From Gemmatimonadota bacterium (GTDB taxonomy: Bacteria; Gemmatimonadota; Gemmatimonadetes; Longimicrobiales; Gaopeijiaceae), in the NCBI GenBank assembly GCA_012960225.1, contig DUBS01000054.1:103392-150656 (forward strand): a stretch of DNA of 47,265 nt. The letters are read 5' to 3'. The notes beneath the pieces were generated by a model. That model did not search any database, was not told where the DNA came from, and saw only the letters and a list, made by a program, of their open reading frames with translations. Position numbers and translations under genes: made by a program. Below are positions 18,167-27,098 of this stretch, one piece after another; the stretch's first letter is position 1; every line of letters starts with the position of its first letter.

Positions 18167-19068
18167 TCGACCTCGTCTTTGAGCAGCGCTTGAGCGGGCA
18201 TCCCCATTGCATGGTACCCCTTATCGACATGGAGCGTCTCCCCTGTGATGCCCGCGGCAAGAGGAGAGCAAAGAAATGCTGCGGCATGTCCAACGTCGTC
18301 CGCGGTGTTCACCTCTGGCAGTGCTGCGTTGTCTCGATAGTAGTCAACCAAACGATCGATCGTTCCGATCGCGCTGGCAGCGCGACTAGCGAGCGGGCCA
18401 GCACTGATGGTGTTCACACGGACACCAAATTTTCGACCCGCCTCAAAAGCAAGCAGGCGCGTATCGCTTTCCAATGCGGCCTTCGCCGAACTCATGCCTC
18501 CTCCATATCCTGGCACAACTCGCTCTGCAGCCAGATAGGAGAGCGATACTAGGGCACCATCGTTGTTCATAAGTGGTCCAAGTCGCTGCGCCATACTCAC
18601 CATTGAATAGGCACTCGAACTAATTGCTGCGAGATATCCAGCGCGACTCGTTTCGATGAGGGGGTTTCTGACTTCAGGTCCGTTCGCAAGCGAGTGTACA
18701 ACGATATCTAAACAGCGTTCTCCGAAGTCAGCTTGCACCTGATCCGCAACACCCTGAATCGTGTAGCCTTCCAGATCAACATACCGCTTGTCCTCCCTTA
18801 CATGCTCAGGTACATCATCAGCTGTGTCGAAGGCCGCGTCCAAAGGATAGATCTTCTCAAACTCAATCTCTCCTCCGCCCGGAAGAGACATGTCAAGCTT
18901 TCCCCGCTCAAGACTGCGAGTAAAGATCCTGAGGACTGGTGGCCATGTGCCCACGCATATTGAGGCACCAGCAGCTGCAAGCGCCCGCACAATTGCCCAC
19001 CCGTACCCTCTGTCATCGGCAACGCCCGCTATGAAGGCGCGCTTGCCGGAAAGATCGATCGAAAGCAT
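18163..19068 (-). CDS. fabI: enoyl-[acyl-carrier-protein] reductase, plant/chlamydial-type FabI
   Basis: An NAD(P)H-dependent reductase that finishes each cycle of type II fatty-acid elongation. At 301 residues it is longer than E. coli FabI (262). The sequence follows the plastid form closely by motif: [11 protein letters not shown] at the nucleotide site, an insertion with [37 protein letters not shown], and the catalytic Tyr178/Tyr188 plus Lys196 in [16 protein letters not shown]. It is the first gene of a coupled operon with an aminotransferase and a phosphatase. AGGAG lies about ten bases before the ATG. Confidence 0.96.
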   Translation of the reverse strand: MLSIDLSGKRAFIAGVADDRGYGWAIVRALAAAGASICVGTWPPVLRIFTRSLERGKLDMSLPGGGEIEFEKIYPLDAAFDTADDVPEHVREDKRYVDLEGYTIQGVADQVQADFGERCLDIVVHSLANGPEVRNPLIETSRAGYLAAISSSAYSMVSMAQRLGPLMNNDGALVSLSYLAAERVVPGYGGGMSSAKAALESDTRLLAFEAGRKFGVRVNTISAGPLASRAASAIGTIDRLVDYYRDNAALPEVNTADDVGHAAAFLCSPLAAGITGETLHVDKGYHAMGMPAQALLKDEVE

Positions 19069-19197
19069 TCAGACAAGCTCCTGGGATTATCAATCTACTC
19101 TGAAAACCTTCTTTCCCTGCCAAAAGAAGCTACCCAGCCCTAGCGTAAGAGCCTACCCCTAAGGCGGTCGCGACAGTTCAACTCTGCTAAACTCAGC

Positions 19198-20160
19198 CTA
19201 TATAAGCCACCAACCCATCCCGATATACGCCGTTAGCAGCAATGCCCCCTCCCATCGTTTGATCTGCCATCCATTTCTAAGAATTGGCAAGAGGAGCAGG
19301 GACATAAGAACAACTCCAGCTAACTCTCGTGAAAGCACCGTTTCGGGGATCATTATCGGCTGAACTATTGCTGTAGTTCCAAATATCGCAGTCAGGTTAA
19401 AGATGTTTGAGCCGATGATGTTTCCAACGGCAATATCAACCTCCTGGCGCATCGCAGCGACCAGCGATGTAGCTAGTTCGGGCAGCGATGTACCAACCGC
19501 CACTACAGTTAACCCAATGATCACCTCTGAAATACCAAGTGCGGAGGCAACTTCTACCGCACCCTCAACGATGCAGTATCCGCCTAACACGAGGAACGCG
19601 GAACCTACGGCAACCTGTCCGATGTCCTTGAAATTCAGAAGCGAGGCCGCCCCTTCTGAAGTCGCCATCGAGTCTCTCGGACCATGCGAGCTCTTGATTT
19701 CCTCAGAGTGACCAGACCGGAAAACCCAGACTAGATAAGCCAGCAATACCAAAAGGAGCATGAAGCCATCCGTCCGGCTCAACACACGATCAAATGCAAT
19801 CGGATAAATGGCGAATGTTATCAACAGCATTACGGGCATTTCGCGCCACACGACCCTGTGCTTGACTTCCAGAGGGTGGATGAGTGAGGTGAGCCCCAAG
19901 ATGAGACCTATGTTGGCCAGGTTAGAGCCCATCACGTTCCCAATTGCCAGGCCAGGATTACCCTGAAGTGCAGCTACCAAGCACACGACTAACTCCGGTG
20001 CAGACGTCCCTAGGGACACAACTGTTAGGCCAACTACTATAGGGCTAACACCCAGTGAACTCGCCAATCTTGAAGCTCCCCGGACAAGCCATACTGCACC
20101 GAAGTACAGCACCACTATTCCAGAAATCAGCACAGCAAGATCCGGCATCAGTCCTGACAA
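19198..20160 (-). CDS. calcium/sodium antiporter, CaCA family (YrbG-like)
   Basis: An inner-membrane cation exchanger of 320 residues and ten helices. It has the two inverted alpha repeats that form the ion sites: SLGTSAPELVVCLVAAL with GNVMGSNLANIG (49-84), and AVGTSLPELATSLVAAM with GNIIGSNIFNL (220-256). The acidic Glu of each repeat is present. The frame starts at TTG 20160 behind AGGGGG; ATG 20148 is the alternative. It is probably transcribed alone; it sits 129 bases upstream of fabI on the same strand. Confidence 0.93.
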   Translation of the reverse strand: MSGLMPDLAVLISGIVVLYFGAVWLVRGASRLASSLGVSPIVVGLTVVSLGTSAPELVVCLVAALQGNPGLAIGNVMGSNLANIGLILGLTSLIHPLEVKHRVVWREMPVMLLITFAIYPIAFDRVLSRTDGFMLLLVLLAYLVWVFRSGHSEEIKSSHGPRDSMATSEGAASLLNFKDIGQVAVGSAFLVLGGYCIVEGAVEVASALGISEVIIGLTVVAVGTSLPELATSLVAAMRQEVDIAVGNIIGSNIFNLTAIFGTTAIVQPIMIPETVLSRELAGVVLMSLLLLPILRNGWQIKRWEGALLLTAYIGMGWWLI

Positions 20161-20358
20161 ATTCTCCCCCTACTTGGTCGCTCCCCACAATCCTCACCCA
20201 TAGCCCTGGTAGCAGTTGGGCCCTCTGAATACGATAACCCTGTTTTCTCAGAGCAAAATGGGTACCAGCCTAGTTCTTCCAAGGTCCCCAGAGAATGGTG
20301 GACTCAGCCAACTGAGGTACGTCGTCGTCCCTCATCTATTACCGGAGAGTGAGCTCTT

Positions 20359-22401
20359 TTATGGAACGTCAACTTCACCACCCATTGAAACCACCTTTGC
20401 AACAAACTCCCTAAAATTGAGAATTACTACTTCTAGCCGCTCTGCTTTTTCTCGTTTCGAGCCCGCATTCTCCCCCACAACCACAAAATCAGTCTTCGCG
20501 GACACACTGATTGCAGTGCGCCCGCCAACCGCTCTCCACGCTGCTTCAGCGGATGTCCGTGGGATAGGAAGTGCACCAGTGAACACAGCCGTACCTGCAG
20601 ATGGAAAACCTCTGTCCGCGGGCACGGATGCCACTGGCTCAACACCACGTGCGAGAATGGCATCTATCGCTGACCTATTCCGTTCATCCTCTAGGAAGGC
20701 TGTTATCACCTCGCTCATTTTCGGCCCTATGCCATCTATCTGCTCCAACTCCTCTGCCGTAGCTCCAAGTATTGCTGCGATGCTACCGAAGTATCCTGAG
20801 AGATCCCTAGCAACAGCCGTACCTACTTCTGGAATGCCCAGTGCGATCAAGAACTGTGGGAGATCAGGCGCCTTCTTTGATTGAATCGCTTCTACCAAAG
20901 AGGCCGCAGATTTTTCAGCGAAGCCTTCGTATTCTACAAGCTGCTCAGGAGATATATCGAATAATTCCGCTAGGCTGCTCACCAATCCTTCGGTAACAAG
21001 TAAAGCAGCTGTCTCTTCCCCAAGCCCCTCGATATCTAAGGCAGATCTAGAAGCTAGGTGTATGATGCGGCCCTGGAGTTGAGCCGAACATCCAAATCGA
21101 TTGGGGCACTTTATGCGCGGACCTTCCTCCTGCACTGGCGTACTGCATACAGGACACTCCGTCGGCATCTCAAATGGGCGAGCTCGATCCTTTTCATGTG
21201 CAATCACTTCCACGACCTGAGGTATCACGTCCCCAGCTCGCTGGATACGTACCGTATCCCCTTCACGTAGATCCTTCCGGCGAAGCTCCTCTCTATTATG
21301 AAGAGACGCTCGAGATACGGTAACGCCACCAACCACTACGGGATCTAGCACAGCAACCGGCGTAATCACCCCTGTGCGGCCAACGTTGACCTCAATTTTA
21401 TCAATCCGGGTGACCTCCTGCCGTGGCTTAAACTTGAAGGCCAAGGCCCATCGAGGATGATGTGAAGTAACACCTATCGCCGAGCGAGCTGAAAGGTCGT
21501 CCAGTTTGATTACGATCCCATCAATCTCATAATCCAAACCTTCACGATCGGCAGCAAACCCGGCGTGGTATTCAAGAATATCTTCGACCGTTCTTCCTCT
21601 TTGTATGCGGTCAGGAACCTTAAATCCCCAATGCCGGATTGCTTCTATACCGTCTGTATCACTCTTAAACCCAGAACCCTCTATTGCGAGAATATCATAG
21701 ACTAAGAGATCCAGCTTCCGAGATGCGGTGACATGCGAATCAAGTTGGCGTACTGAGCCAGCGGCAGAGTTCCTGGGGGACGCATAAGGTTGGCCACCGG
21801 CCTCAACCAAACGAGCGTTGAAGGCTTGAAACTCTGAGATGTACATGATCACCTCACCCCTTACAGAAAGCAGCTCGGGTGCAACTCGATCCTCAGTACG
21901 AAGTCGCAGTGGAACCGACGAAATCGTTCGGATGTTATCCGTGACCTGCTCACCCTCACGTCCGTTCCCTCGGGTAACTGCCCGGGTTAGCACGCCGTCC
22001 TCGTATACGAGTTCGATCGAGGCACCGTCTAGCTTTGGCTCGATGACGTATGTGGGCTCATGACCCTCTCCAAGTGCCTTACGAATCCTATCGTCAAAGC
22101 GACGAAGTTCATCGACGTCTTGTGTCGAATCGAGAGATAGCATTGGAGCTGTGTGAGCTACTGTTTTGAACTTACTTTGGGGTTCAGCACCAACACGCTG
22201 AGTCGGCGAATCAAGTGAGCAAAGCTCAGGATGATTATTTTCTAGCTCTAGTAAACGCTTGAAGAGCCGGTCGTACTCAGTATCGCTGATCTCCGGTCGT
22301 GCTTCGACGTAGTAACTATGGGCATGGTGGTGCAGTTCTTCGCGCAAACGCTCTGCCTCGGCGCGTGCGCTCTCGAATCCCAACGTACCTTGGTCGGTCA
22401 A
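20359..22401 (-). CDS. ligA: NAD-dependent DNA ligase LigA
   Basis: The complete replicative ligase of 680 residues. The domain order is intact: Ia domain with HHHAHSYYVEARPEISD, adenylation domain with YVIEPKLDGAS (Lys123 is adenylated), OB fold, four-cysteine zinc finger (CPVC ... C ... C, about 410-435), helix-hairpin-helix repeats (SALDIEGLGEETAALL, ELEQIDGIGPKMS) and a C-terminal BRCT domain (603-680). The residues after KLDG are AS rather than the common LA/LS, a small variation. It is a single gene divergent from the alpha/beta hydrolase gene at 22515. Confidence 0.97.
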   Translation of the reverse strand: MTDQGTLGFESARAEAERLREELHHHAHSYYVEARPEISDTEYDRLFKRLLELENNHPELCSLDSPTQRVGAEPQSKFKTVAHTAPMLSLDSTQDVDELRRFDDRIRKALGEGHEPTYVIEPKLDGASIELVYEDGVLTRAVTRGNGREGEQVTDNIRTISSVPLRLRTEDRVAPELLSVRGEVIMYISEFQAFNARLVEAGGQPYASPRNSAAGSVRQLDSHVTASRKLDLLVYDILAIEGSGFKSDTDGIEAIRHWGFKVPDRIQRGRTVEDILEYHAGFAADREGLDYEIDGIVIKLDDLSARSAIGVTSHHPRWALAFKFKPRQEVTRIDKIEVNVGRTGVITPVAVLDPVVVGGVTVSRASLHNREELRRKDLREGDTVRIQRAGDVIPQVVEVIAHEKDRARPFEMPTECPVCSTPVQEEGPRIKCPNRFGCSAQLQGRIIHLASRSALDIEGLGEETAALLVTEGLVSSLAELFDISPEQLVEYEGFAEKSAASLVEAIQSKKAPDLPQFLIALGIPEVGTAVARDLSGYFGSIAAILGATAEELEQIDGIGPKMSEVITAFLEDERNRSAIDAILARGVEPVASVPADRGFPSAGTAVFTGALPIPRTSAEAAWRAVGGRTAISVSAKTDFVVVGENAGSKREKAERLEVVILNFREFVAKVVSMGGEVDVP

Positions 22402-22514
22402 ACCAGCTCTCTGCTCATATGTGCGTCTGACTTCGGGTATAGCTCAATAGCCGAAAGAGTATCAATAATAGTCATTCGGACCCCTTAGGGGACCCAGAAT
22501 AAGGATCACAGAAG

Positions 22515-23447
22515 ATGGCTAGACTAAAGCAAGCAACAATCACAGCCCTCGGTATCCTCTTGATTCCGGTCTACCCAAACCCGGGAAGTGCTCAGCTCAT
22601 AGGCTCAAATGAGGTACTGGAATGGCAATCGCCCCCGCCAGACCATCGTATTTCGTACGGCCCGGGACCCCAGCAATTTGGCAATCTACGGCTTCCGACG
22701 GGTGCTAGCCCACATCCTATAGTCGTGTTCATTCACGGTGGCTGCTGGTTATCGGCCTTCGACATACAACACGTAGGGCAAGCTGAGGTCGCCATAACCG
22801 AGGCTGGTTATGCAGTGTGGAGCATCGAATATCGGCGACTTGGTGACGAGGGAGGTGGCTGGCCGAGCACATATCTTGACGTGGGACAAGGGATCGATCA
22901 TCTCCGCGAAATTGCAGAACCGTATAGTCTAGACCTAAGCCGGGTGGTTGTTGCAGGACACTCAGCAGGAGGGGCACTCGCTTTATGGGCTGCGGCTCGA
23001 GGCAAGGTCGATGACCAGAGCGTCCTATACACTCCCAAGCCACTTCCCGTGCAAGCAGTATTCGCATTGGCCCCGGCGGCAGATTTGGAAGGGCTCGAAG
23101 AACGCGGGTCGTGCGGCAACGCAGTCGGACGTCTCATGGGGGGAACACCCGCGGAGCACCCTGAGCGATACCAGGCTGCTTCTCCCATGCAGCTTGCTCC
23201 GATTTCCGTGCCACAAACGCTCCTTGTCGGCGGACAAGACTTCGTTTGGGCACCCCCTGGGCGGTCCTACTACCACCGTGCCATAACAGTAGGAACACAG
23301 GATGTTCGAATCGTCGACCTCCCAGACTCTGGCCACTTTGAGATGGTCTCACCATCCACAACAACCTGGCCATTGGTGATATCCGCACTCGAGGAAGTCT
23401 TCAAATCCATGACACCTCTTGGCGAATGGGACAAACAGGTTCGATAA
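22515..23447 (+). CDS. secreted alpha/beta hydrolase (esterase-like)
   Basis: An exported hydrolase of 310 residues. The signal peptide runs to about residue 26 (ending GSAQ). The alpha/beta-hydrolase triad region is clear: oxyanion motif FIHGGCW (72-78), nucleophile GHSAGG (Ser150), and a C-terminal DSGHFEMV with the catalytic His. It resembles the BD-FAE / kynurenine formamidase-like esterase branch. The substrate cannot be told. Its 3' end lies 50 bases before the start of an amidohydrolase gene, so both may be in one transcript. Confidence 0.85.
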   Translation: MARLKQATITALGILLIPVYPNPGSAQLIGSNEVLEWQSPPPDHRISYGPGPQQFGNLRLPTGASPHPIVVFIHGGCWLSAFDIQHVGQAEVAITEAGYAVWSIEYRRLGDEGGGWPSTYLDVGQGIDHLREIAEPYSLDLSRVVVAGHSAGGALALWAAARGKVDDQSVLYTPKPLPVQAVFALAPAADLEGLEERGSCGNAVGRLMGGTPAEHPERYQAASPMQLAPISVPQTLLVGGQDFVWAPPGRSYYHRAITVGTQDVRIVDLPDSGHFEMVSPSTTTWPLVISALEEVFKSMTPLGEWDKQVR

Positions 23448-23497
23448 TATCAGCCTACAACACTCGGTCAGGTTATGAAAACCGGTTCGGAGGTATC

Positions 23498-25171
23498 ATG
23501 AATAAGCACCTTGCTCTACTTCACATCTCACTGGCAGTGATTACCACGTTAGTGGTCACAGATTCTGTCGTCGCGCAAACGGATGTGAATGACTTAGCGA
23601 TCGAACGCCTAGAAAACGGGATGGAAGTCACCACTCTTCGGCGCGCCGACGAAGGAGATGGGCCACATGAACGGCTCATTCTTCGTGGCGCGACAATCAT
23701 TGATGGCACAGGTGCGCCTCCGATGGGTCCCGTGGACATAGTCATCGAAGGAGATCGGATCGTAGAAGTCAAACCGGTTGGCTTCCCCATGGCCCCAATC
23801 AACGAACAACGTCGGCCCCAGAATGCCACTAAGGAATTGGACTTCTCTGGCATGTATGTATTGCCTGGGCTAATCGATATGCATGCTCACACCGGGGGCG
23901 GAGGGAAGGCTCCACAGCCTGAGTACACATACAAGCTGTGGATGGGGAATGGCATTACGACTTCACGTGGGGTCGGCCATGGTGAAATGATGTGGGCCCT
24001 CGGTGAAAAAGCAGCATCTGATCGAAATGAGATCGTGGCACCCCGAATGTTCACTTATGCTCGGCCAGGAGAGGGTTGGGACCGCGGGTCGGTCGACAGC
24101 CCCGAGAAGGCTCGAGAGTGGGTACGCTATGCCGCTAATGTAGATGTCGAAGGCGCTCACATAGATGGCCTAAAACTGACCTCCTACCCCCCGGACATTA
24201 TGGAAGCGCTTATCGATGAGGCGCATAAGCACGGCCTGGGCACGGTCGCGCACCTAGCCCAAACGGGTGTCTCGCGGATGAACGCACTCGATGCTGCACG
24301 TCTTGGGCTAGATATGATGACCCATTACTACGGGCTGTTCGAAGCCCTATTTGACGATCGAACCATTCAGGACTTTCCGAACGACTACAACTACAACAAC
24401 GAGCAGCACCGCTTTGGACAGGTCGGACGGCTATGGTATCAATCAGCGGATCGCGGATCTGAGACATGGAATGCCCTCATTGAAGAATTCCTTGATCTTG
24501 ATTTTGGTCTCGACCCAACTATGACGATATACGAAGCAAGTAGGGATGTGATGCGTGCCCGGGAGGCGGAGTGGCACGAAGAATACACACTACCTAGCCA
24601 GTGGGATTTCTATCAACCTAGCCGCGAAGCTCACGGATCATACTGGTATTACTGGACTAGTGAGGATGAGTATCACTGGAACAAGTTCTACGAAAAATGG
24701 ATGCAATTCCTGAACGACTATAAGAACCGGGGCGGAATCGTCACTACAGGATCTGACTCCGGTTTTATATATAAGCTTTATGGCTTTGATTACGTCCGGG
24801 AACTCGAACTTCTCCGCGAAGCAGGGTTTAGCCCGCTCGAAGTCATCCGTGCTGCGACCTATCATGGCGCACTGCAACTCCACAAGCCGAAGGGGATGGA
24901 GAATGACCTCCAGTTTGGAGTGATCCAAGCCGGCTTAAAAGCAGATTTGATTGTGGTTGATAAGAATCCACTGGCAAACTTAAAAGTGCTCTACGGTACC
25001 GGTGCACCTATGCTTAACGATGACACTGGTAAACTCGAACGCGTGGGCGGCATCAGCTATACGATCAAAGATGGAATCGTTTATGACGCGAAAAAACTGC
25101 TGGAGGATGTGCGTCGTATGGTTGCCGATGCCAAAGCTCGATCGATTACCGATCACGAGGAGCCAAACTAA
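23498..25171 (+). CDS. secreted metal-dependent amidohydrolase
   Basis: An exported amidohydrolase-superfamily enzyme of 557 residues. ATG 23498 is chosen over the open frame at 23426 because GGAGG lies four bases upstream and it starts a clean signal peptide ending VVAQ. Metal ligands visible are MHAHTG (His129, His131), TVAHLAQ, MMTHYYG and the Asp in GSDSGF. Typical flanking composite-domain motifs are GATIIDGTG, VLPGLID and KADLIVVDKNP. Imidazolonepropionase- and prolidase-like members of this group act on peptides or cyclic amides; the exact substrate is unknown. Confidence 0.87.
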   Translation: MNKHLALLHISLAVITTLVVTDSVVAQTDVNDLAIERLENGMEVTTLRRADEGDGPHERLILRGATIIDGTGAPPMGPVDIVIEGDRIVEVKPVGFPMAPINEQRRPQNATKELDFSGMYVLPGLIDMHAHTGGGGKAPQPEYTYKLWMGNGITTSRGVGHGEMMWALGEKAASDRNEIVAPRMFTYARPGEGWDRGSVDSPEKAREWVRYAANVDVEGAHIDGLKLTSYPPDIMEALIDEAHKHGLGTVAHLAQTGVSRMNALDAARLGLDMMTHYYGLFEALFDDRTIQDFPNDYNYNNEQHRFGQVGRLWYQSADRGSETWNALIEEFLDLDFGLDPTMTIYEASRDVMRAREAEWHEEYTLPSQWDFYQPSREAHGSYWYYWTSEDEYHWNKFYEKWMQFLNDYKNRGGIVTTGSDSGFIYKLYGFDYVRELELLREAGFSPLEVIRAATYHGALQLHKPKGMENDLQFGVIQAGLKADLIVVDKNPLANLKVLYGTGAPMLNDDTGKLERVGGISYTIKDGIVYDAKKLLEDVRRMVADAKARSITDHEEPN

Positions 25172-25234
25172 CCTACTGATCAATGCACTATAGGGTTGGA
25201 TGACATACTTCCAGCTCGTTGCCTCTAGAACACT

Positions 25235-25258
25235 ATGACTGACACAGGTTATCAGTGA
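25235..25258 (+). promoter_or_regulatory. 7-codon upstream ORF overlapping the aminotransferase start
   Basis: ATG 25235 opens a seven-codon frame (MTDTGYQ) that ends at TGA 25256-25258 and overlaps the GTG start of the class V aminotransferase gene as GTGA. If translated, it would couple the two starts. It may be chance. Confidence 0.2.
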
Positions 25259-26433
25259 ATCTGGCCAAGATCAGGGATGACACCCCGGGGTGTAAACAGC
25301 GGATTCATCTGAATAATGCAGGGGCCTCACTCATGCCCCGAAGCGTTATTGAGACAGTGGAGTCCCACTTCCAACTCGAGGCGAATATCGGTGGTTATGA
25401 AGCTGAGTCAGAGGCTGCCGACCAAATCGCCATGGCGTATGAGCATGTCTCAACACTACTTGGCACGACCCCTTTCAATATTGCTTTCAGTGAGCATGCA
25501 ACCGCTTCCTTTGTTGCTGCAATTTCCTCAGTTCCGTTTGTATCCGGCGATGTAGTGCTCACAACCGTCAATGATTACGTCTCGAACCAAATTCAATACC
25601 TCGCCCTCGCACAAAGATTTGGAGTTCAAGTAGTTCGTGCACCCGAAGCACCGGAGGGGGGAGTAGACTTAGTCGAGATAGAAGCGCTGATCCACCGACT
25701 GCGCCCCAAGCTGGTAGCTGTCACGCACATTCCAACGAACTCCGGACTAGTTCAAAATGTTGAAGCGATCGGAGTAATGTGCCGAGCTGAGGACATTCTA
25801 TACCTCGTTGATGGTTGCCAGTCGATTGGTCAGATGCCCGTCGATGTTCAGGCGATCGGGTGCGATTATTTTTCCGCCACAGCGAGAAAGTACCTTCGCG
25901 GACCACGTGGTGCGGGCTTTCTCTATATTTCAGATCGCGTTCTAGCCCTCGGCTATGAACCACTGTTCCCCGACTTACGAGGAGCTGATTGGATCGCACC
26001 TGACATGTACCAACCGGCTCCCGACGCGAAACGTTTCGAGACCTGGGAGTTCGCTTGGGGGCTCGTACGGGGAACTGGGGAAGCAGCTCGTTATGCACTC
26101 GACATCGGAATAGAGCCAATCCGTGACCGGGCATGGAAACTCGCGGATCACCTCCGATCACTCCTGAATCAGCATGACAAAGTGACAGTCTTAGATCGTG
26201 GTGAAGTACTCGGTGCAACAGTCACGGCTTCAGTGGATGGATGGGCACCAACAGACCTGGTTCGAGAACTGCGCGAACAAGGCATTAATACGACCGGCCA
26301 GGAGAGCATTGACGCCATCATCGATTATACAGCGAAGGGTGTGGATGGGTCTCTCCGTATTTCGCCTCATTACTTCAATACTGAAGAGGAACTGAGCGTT
26401 TTTATTAGCTCACTCGATGAGATAATTCGGTAA
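25255..26433 (+). CDS. class V PLP-dependent aminotransferase-fold enzyme
   Basis: A PLP enzyme of 392 residues in the cysteine desulfurase / isopenicillin N epimerase-like branch. Seen: RIHLNNAGASLMP at the N-terminus, EHATASF, VTHIPTNSG (His158), VDGCQSIGQMPVDV (Asp186) and SATARKYLRGPRG (Lys212, Schiff base). The mobile catalytic Cys loop of true desulfurases is not evident, so a lyase or aminotransferase role (for example EgtE-like C-S lyase) is possible; no ergothioneine genes are nearby. The start is GTG with a weak CAGG upstream. Confidence 0.87.
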   Translation: MNLAKIRDDTPGCKQRIHLNNAGASLMPRSVIETVESHFQLEANIGGYEAESEAADQIAMAYEHVSTLLGTTPFNIAFSEHATASFVAAISSVPFVSGDVVLTTVNDYVSNQIQYLALAQRFGVQVVRAPEAPEGGVDLVEIEALIHRLRPKLVAVTHIPTNSGLVQNVEAIGVMCRAEDILYLVDGCQSIGQMPVDVQAIGCDYFSATARKYLRGPRGAGFLYISDRVLALGYEPLFPDLRGADWIAPDMYQPAPDAKRFETWEFAWGLVRGTGEAARYALDIGIEPIRDRAWKLADHLRSLLNQHDKVTVLDRGEVLGATVTASVDGWAPTDLVRELREQGINTTGQESIDAIIDYTAKGVDGSLRISPHYFNTEEELSVFISSLDEIIR

Positions 26434-26507
26434 CCTTTGAAGAAAAACAGACTATCTCTTGTAGTCGTAGTCATCTAGAGTGCTATCCAGTTAACTATCA
26501 GAGGTCC

Positions 26508-26747
26508 GTGTGGGACCAGGTGAATGCTAAAGTGACGAAACGTGCCGGTTGGATATTGTTGATCGTAGGATGGATTATTCTGACAGCTTTCGGAGCGTAT
26601 GCTTTCTTTACGGATTTTGAAGTAGATAACTGGGAGAAATGGGGTGCAGGGCTGCTTTGGGCTGGGATCCTCACACTTTTCACGACAGTAATTTGGGAAC
26701 GTTATAAGGAATCGGGAAATGACCCCTACAAGGATGTACAAAGATGA
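26508..26747 (+). CDS. small two-helix membrane protein
   Basis: A 79-residue protein with two hydrophobic segments (about 14-34 and 45-62) and charged ends. No known family is recognised. It starts at GTG behind GAGG, and its stop overlaps the ATG of the YbjQ gene (ATGA, 26744-26747), so the two are translated together. It could anchor or partner YbjQ at the membrane. Confidence 0.65.
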   Translation: MWDQVNAKVTKRAGWILLIVGWIILTAFGAYAFFTDFEVDNWEKWGAGLLWAGILTLFTTVIWERYKESGNDPYKDVQR

Positions 26748-27067
26748 TCATAGTCACTACGGAACACGTATCTGGCCAACAGGAGACCACATCCTTGGGG
26801 TTGGTTCGAGGTAGTTCAATTAGGGCACGGCACATAGGAAAGGATATCATGGCTGGGTTTCGAAATATTGCTGGTGGAGAAGTCCACGAGTACAGCAAGC
26901 TGCTCGGAGAATCTCGGGAGCAGGCGATAGACCGCATGATTGAAGAAGCAGAAGCCTTGGGCGCAGATGCAATAATCGGAGTCCGTTTTCAGACGTCTAT
27001 GGTGATGCAAGGAGCTGCTGAGATGCTCTGCTATGGAACCGCAGTAAAGTTGGAAGCTGCTTTTTAG
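26744..27067 (+). CDS. YbjQ / UPF0145 family protein
   Basis: A soluble protein of 107 residues matching the YbjQ family: ITTEHVSG-like start (IIVTTEHVSGQQ), GLVRGSSIRARHIGKDI, LGESREQAIDRMIEEAEALGADAIIGVRF, and a C-terminal YGTAVKLE. The family forms pentameric rings of unknown function and has been linked to metal binding. It is coupled to the small membrane gene in front of it; the S13 carboxypeptidase gene begins 31 bases further on. Confidence 0.9.
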   Translation: MIIVTTEHVSGQQETTSLGLVRGSSIRARHIGKDIMAGFRNIAGGEVHEYSKLLGESREQAIDRMIEEAEALGADAIIGVRFQTSMVMQGAAEMLCYGTAVKLEAAF

Positions 27068-27098
27068 AAAAATCCTAAAAATCGGCTATACGAATGTT

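Noticed and set aside
20216-20884. 222-residue open frame on the plus strand across the ligA 3' end
   Set aside because: It overlaps the conserved BRCT and helix-hairpin-helix coding of ligA and has no family resemblance; it is an antisense shadow.
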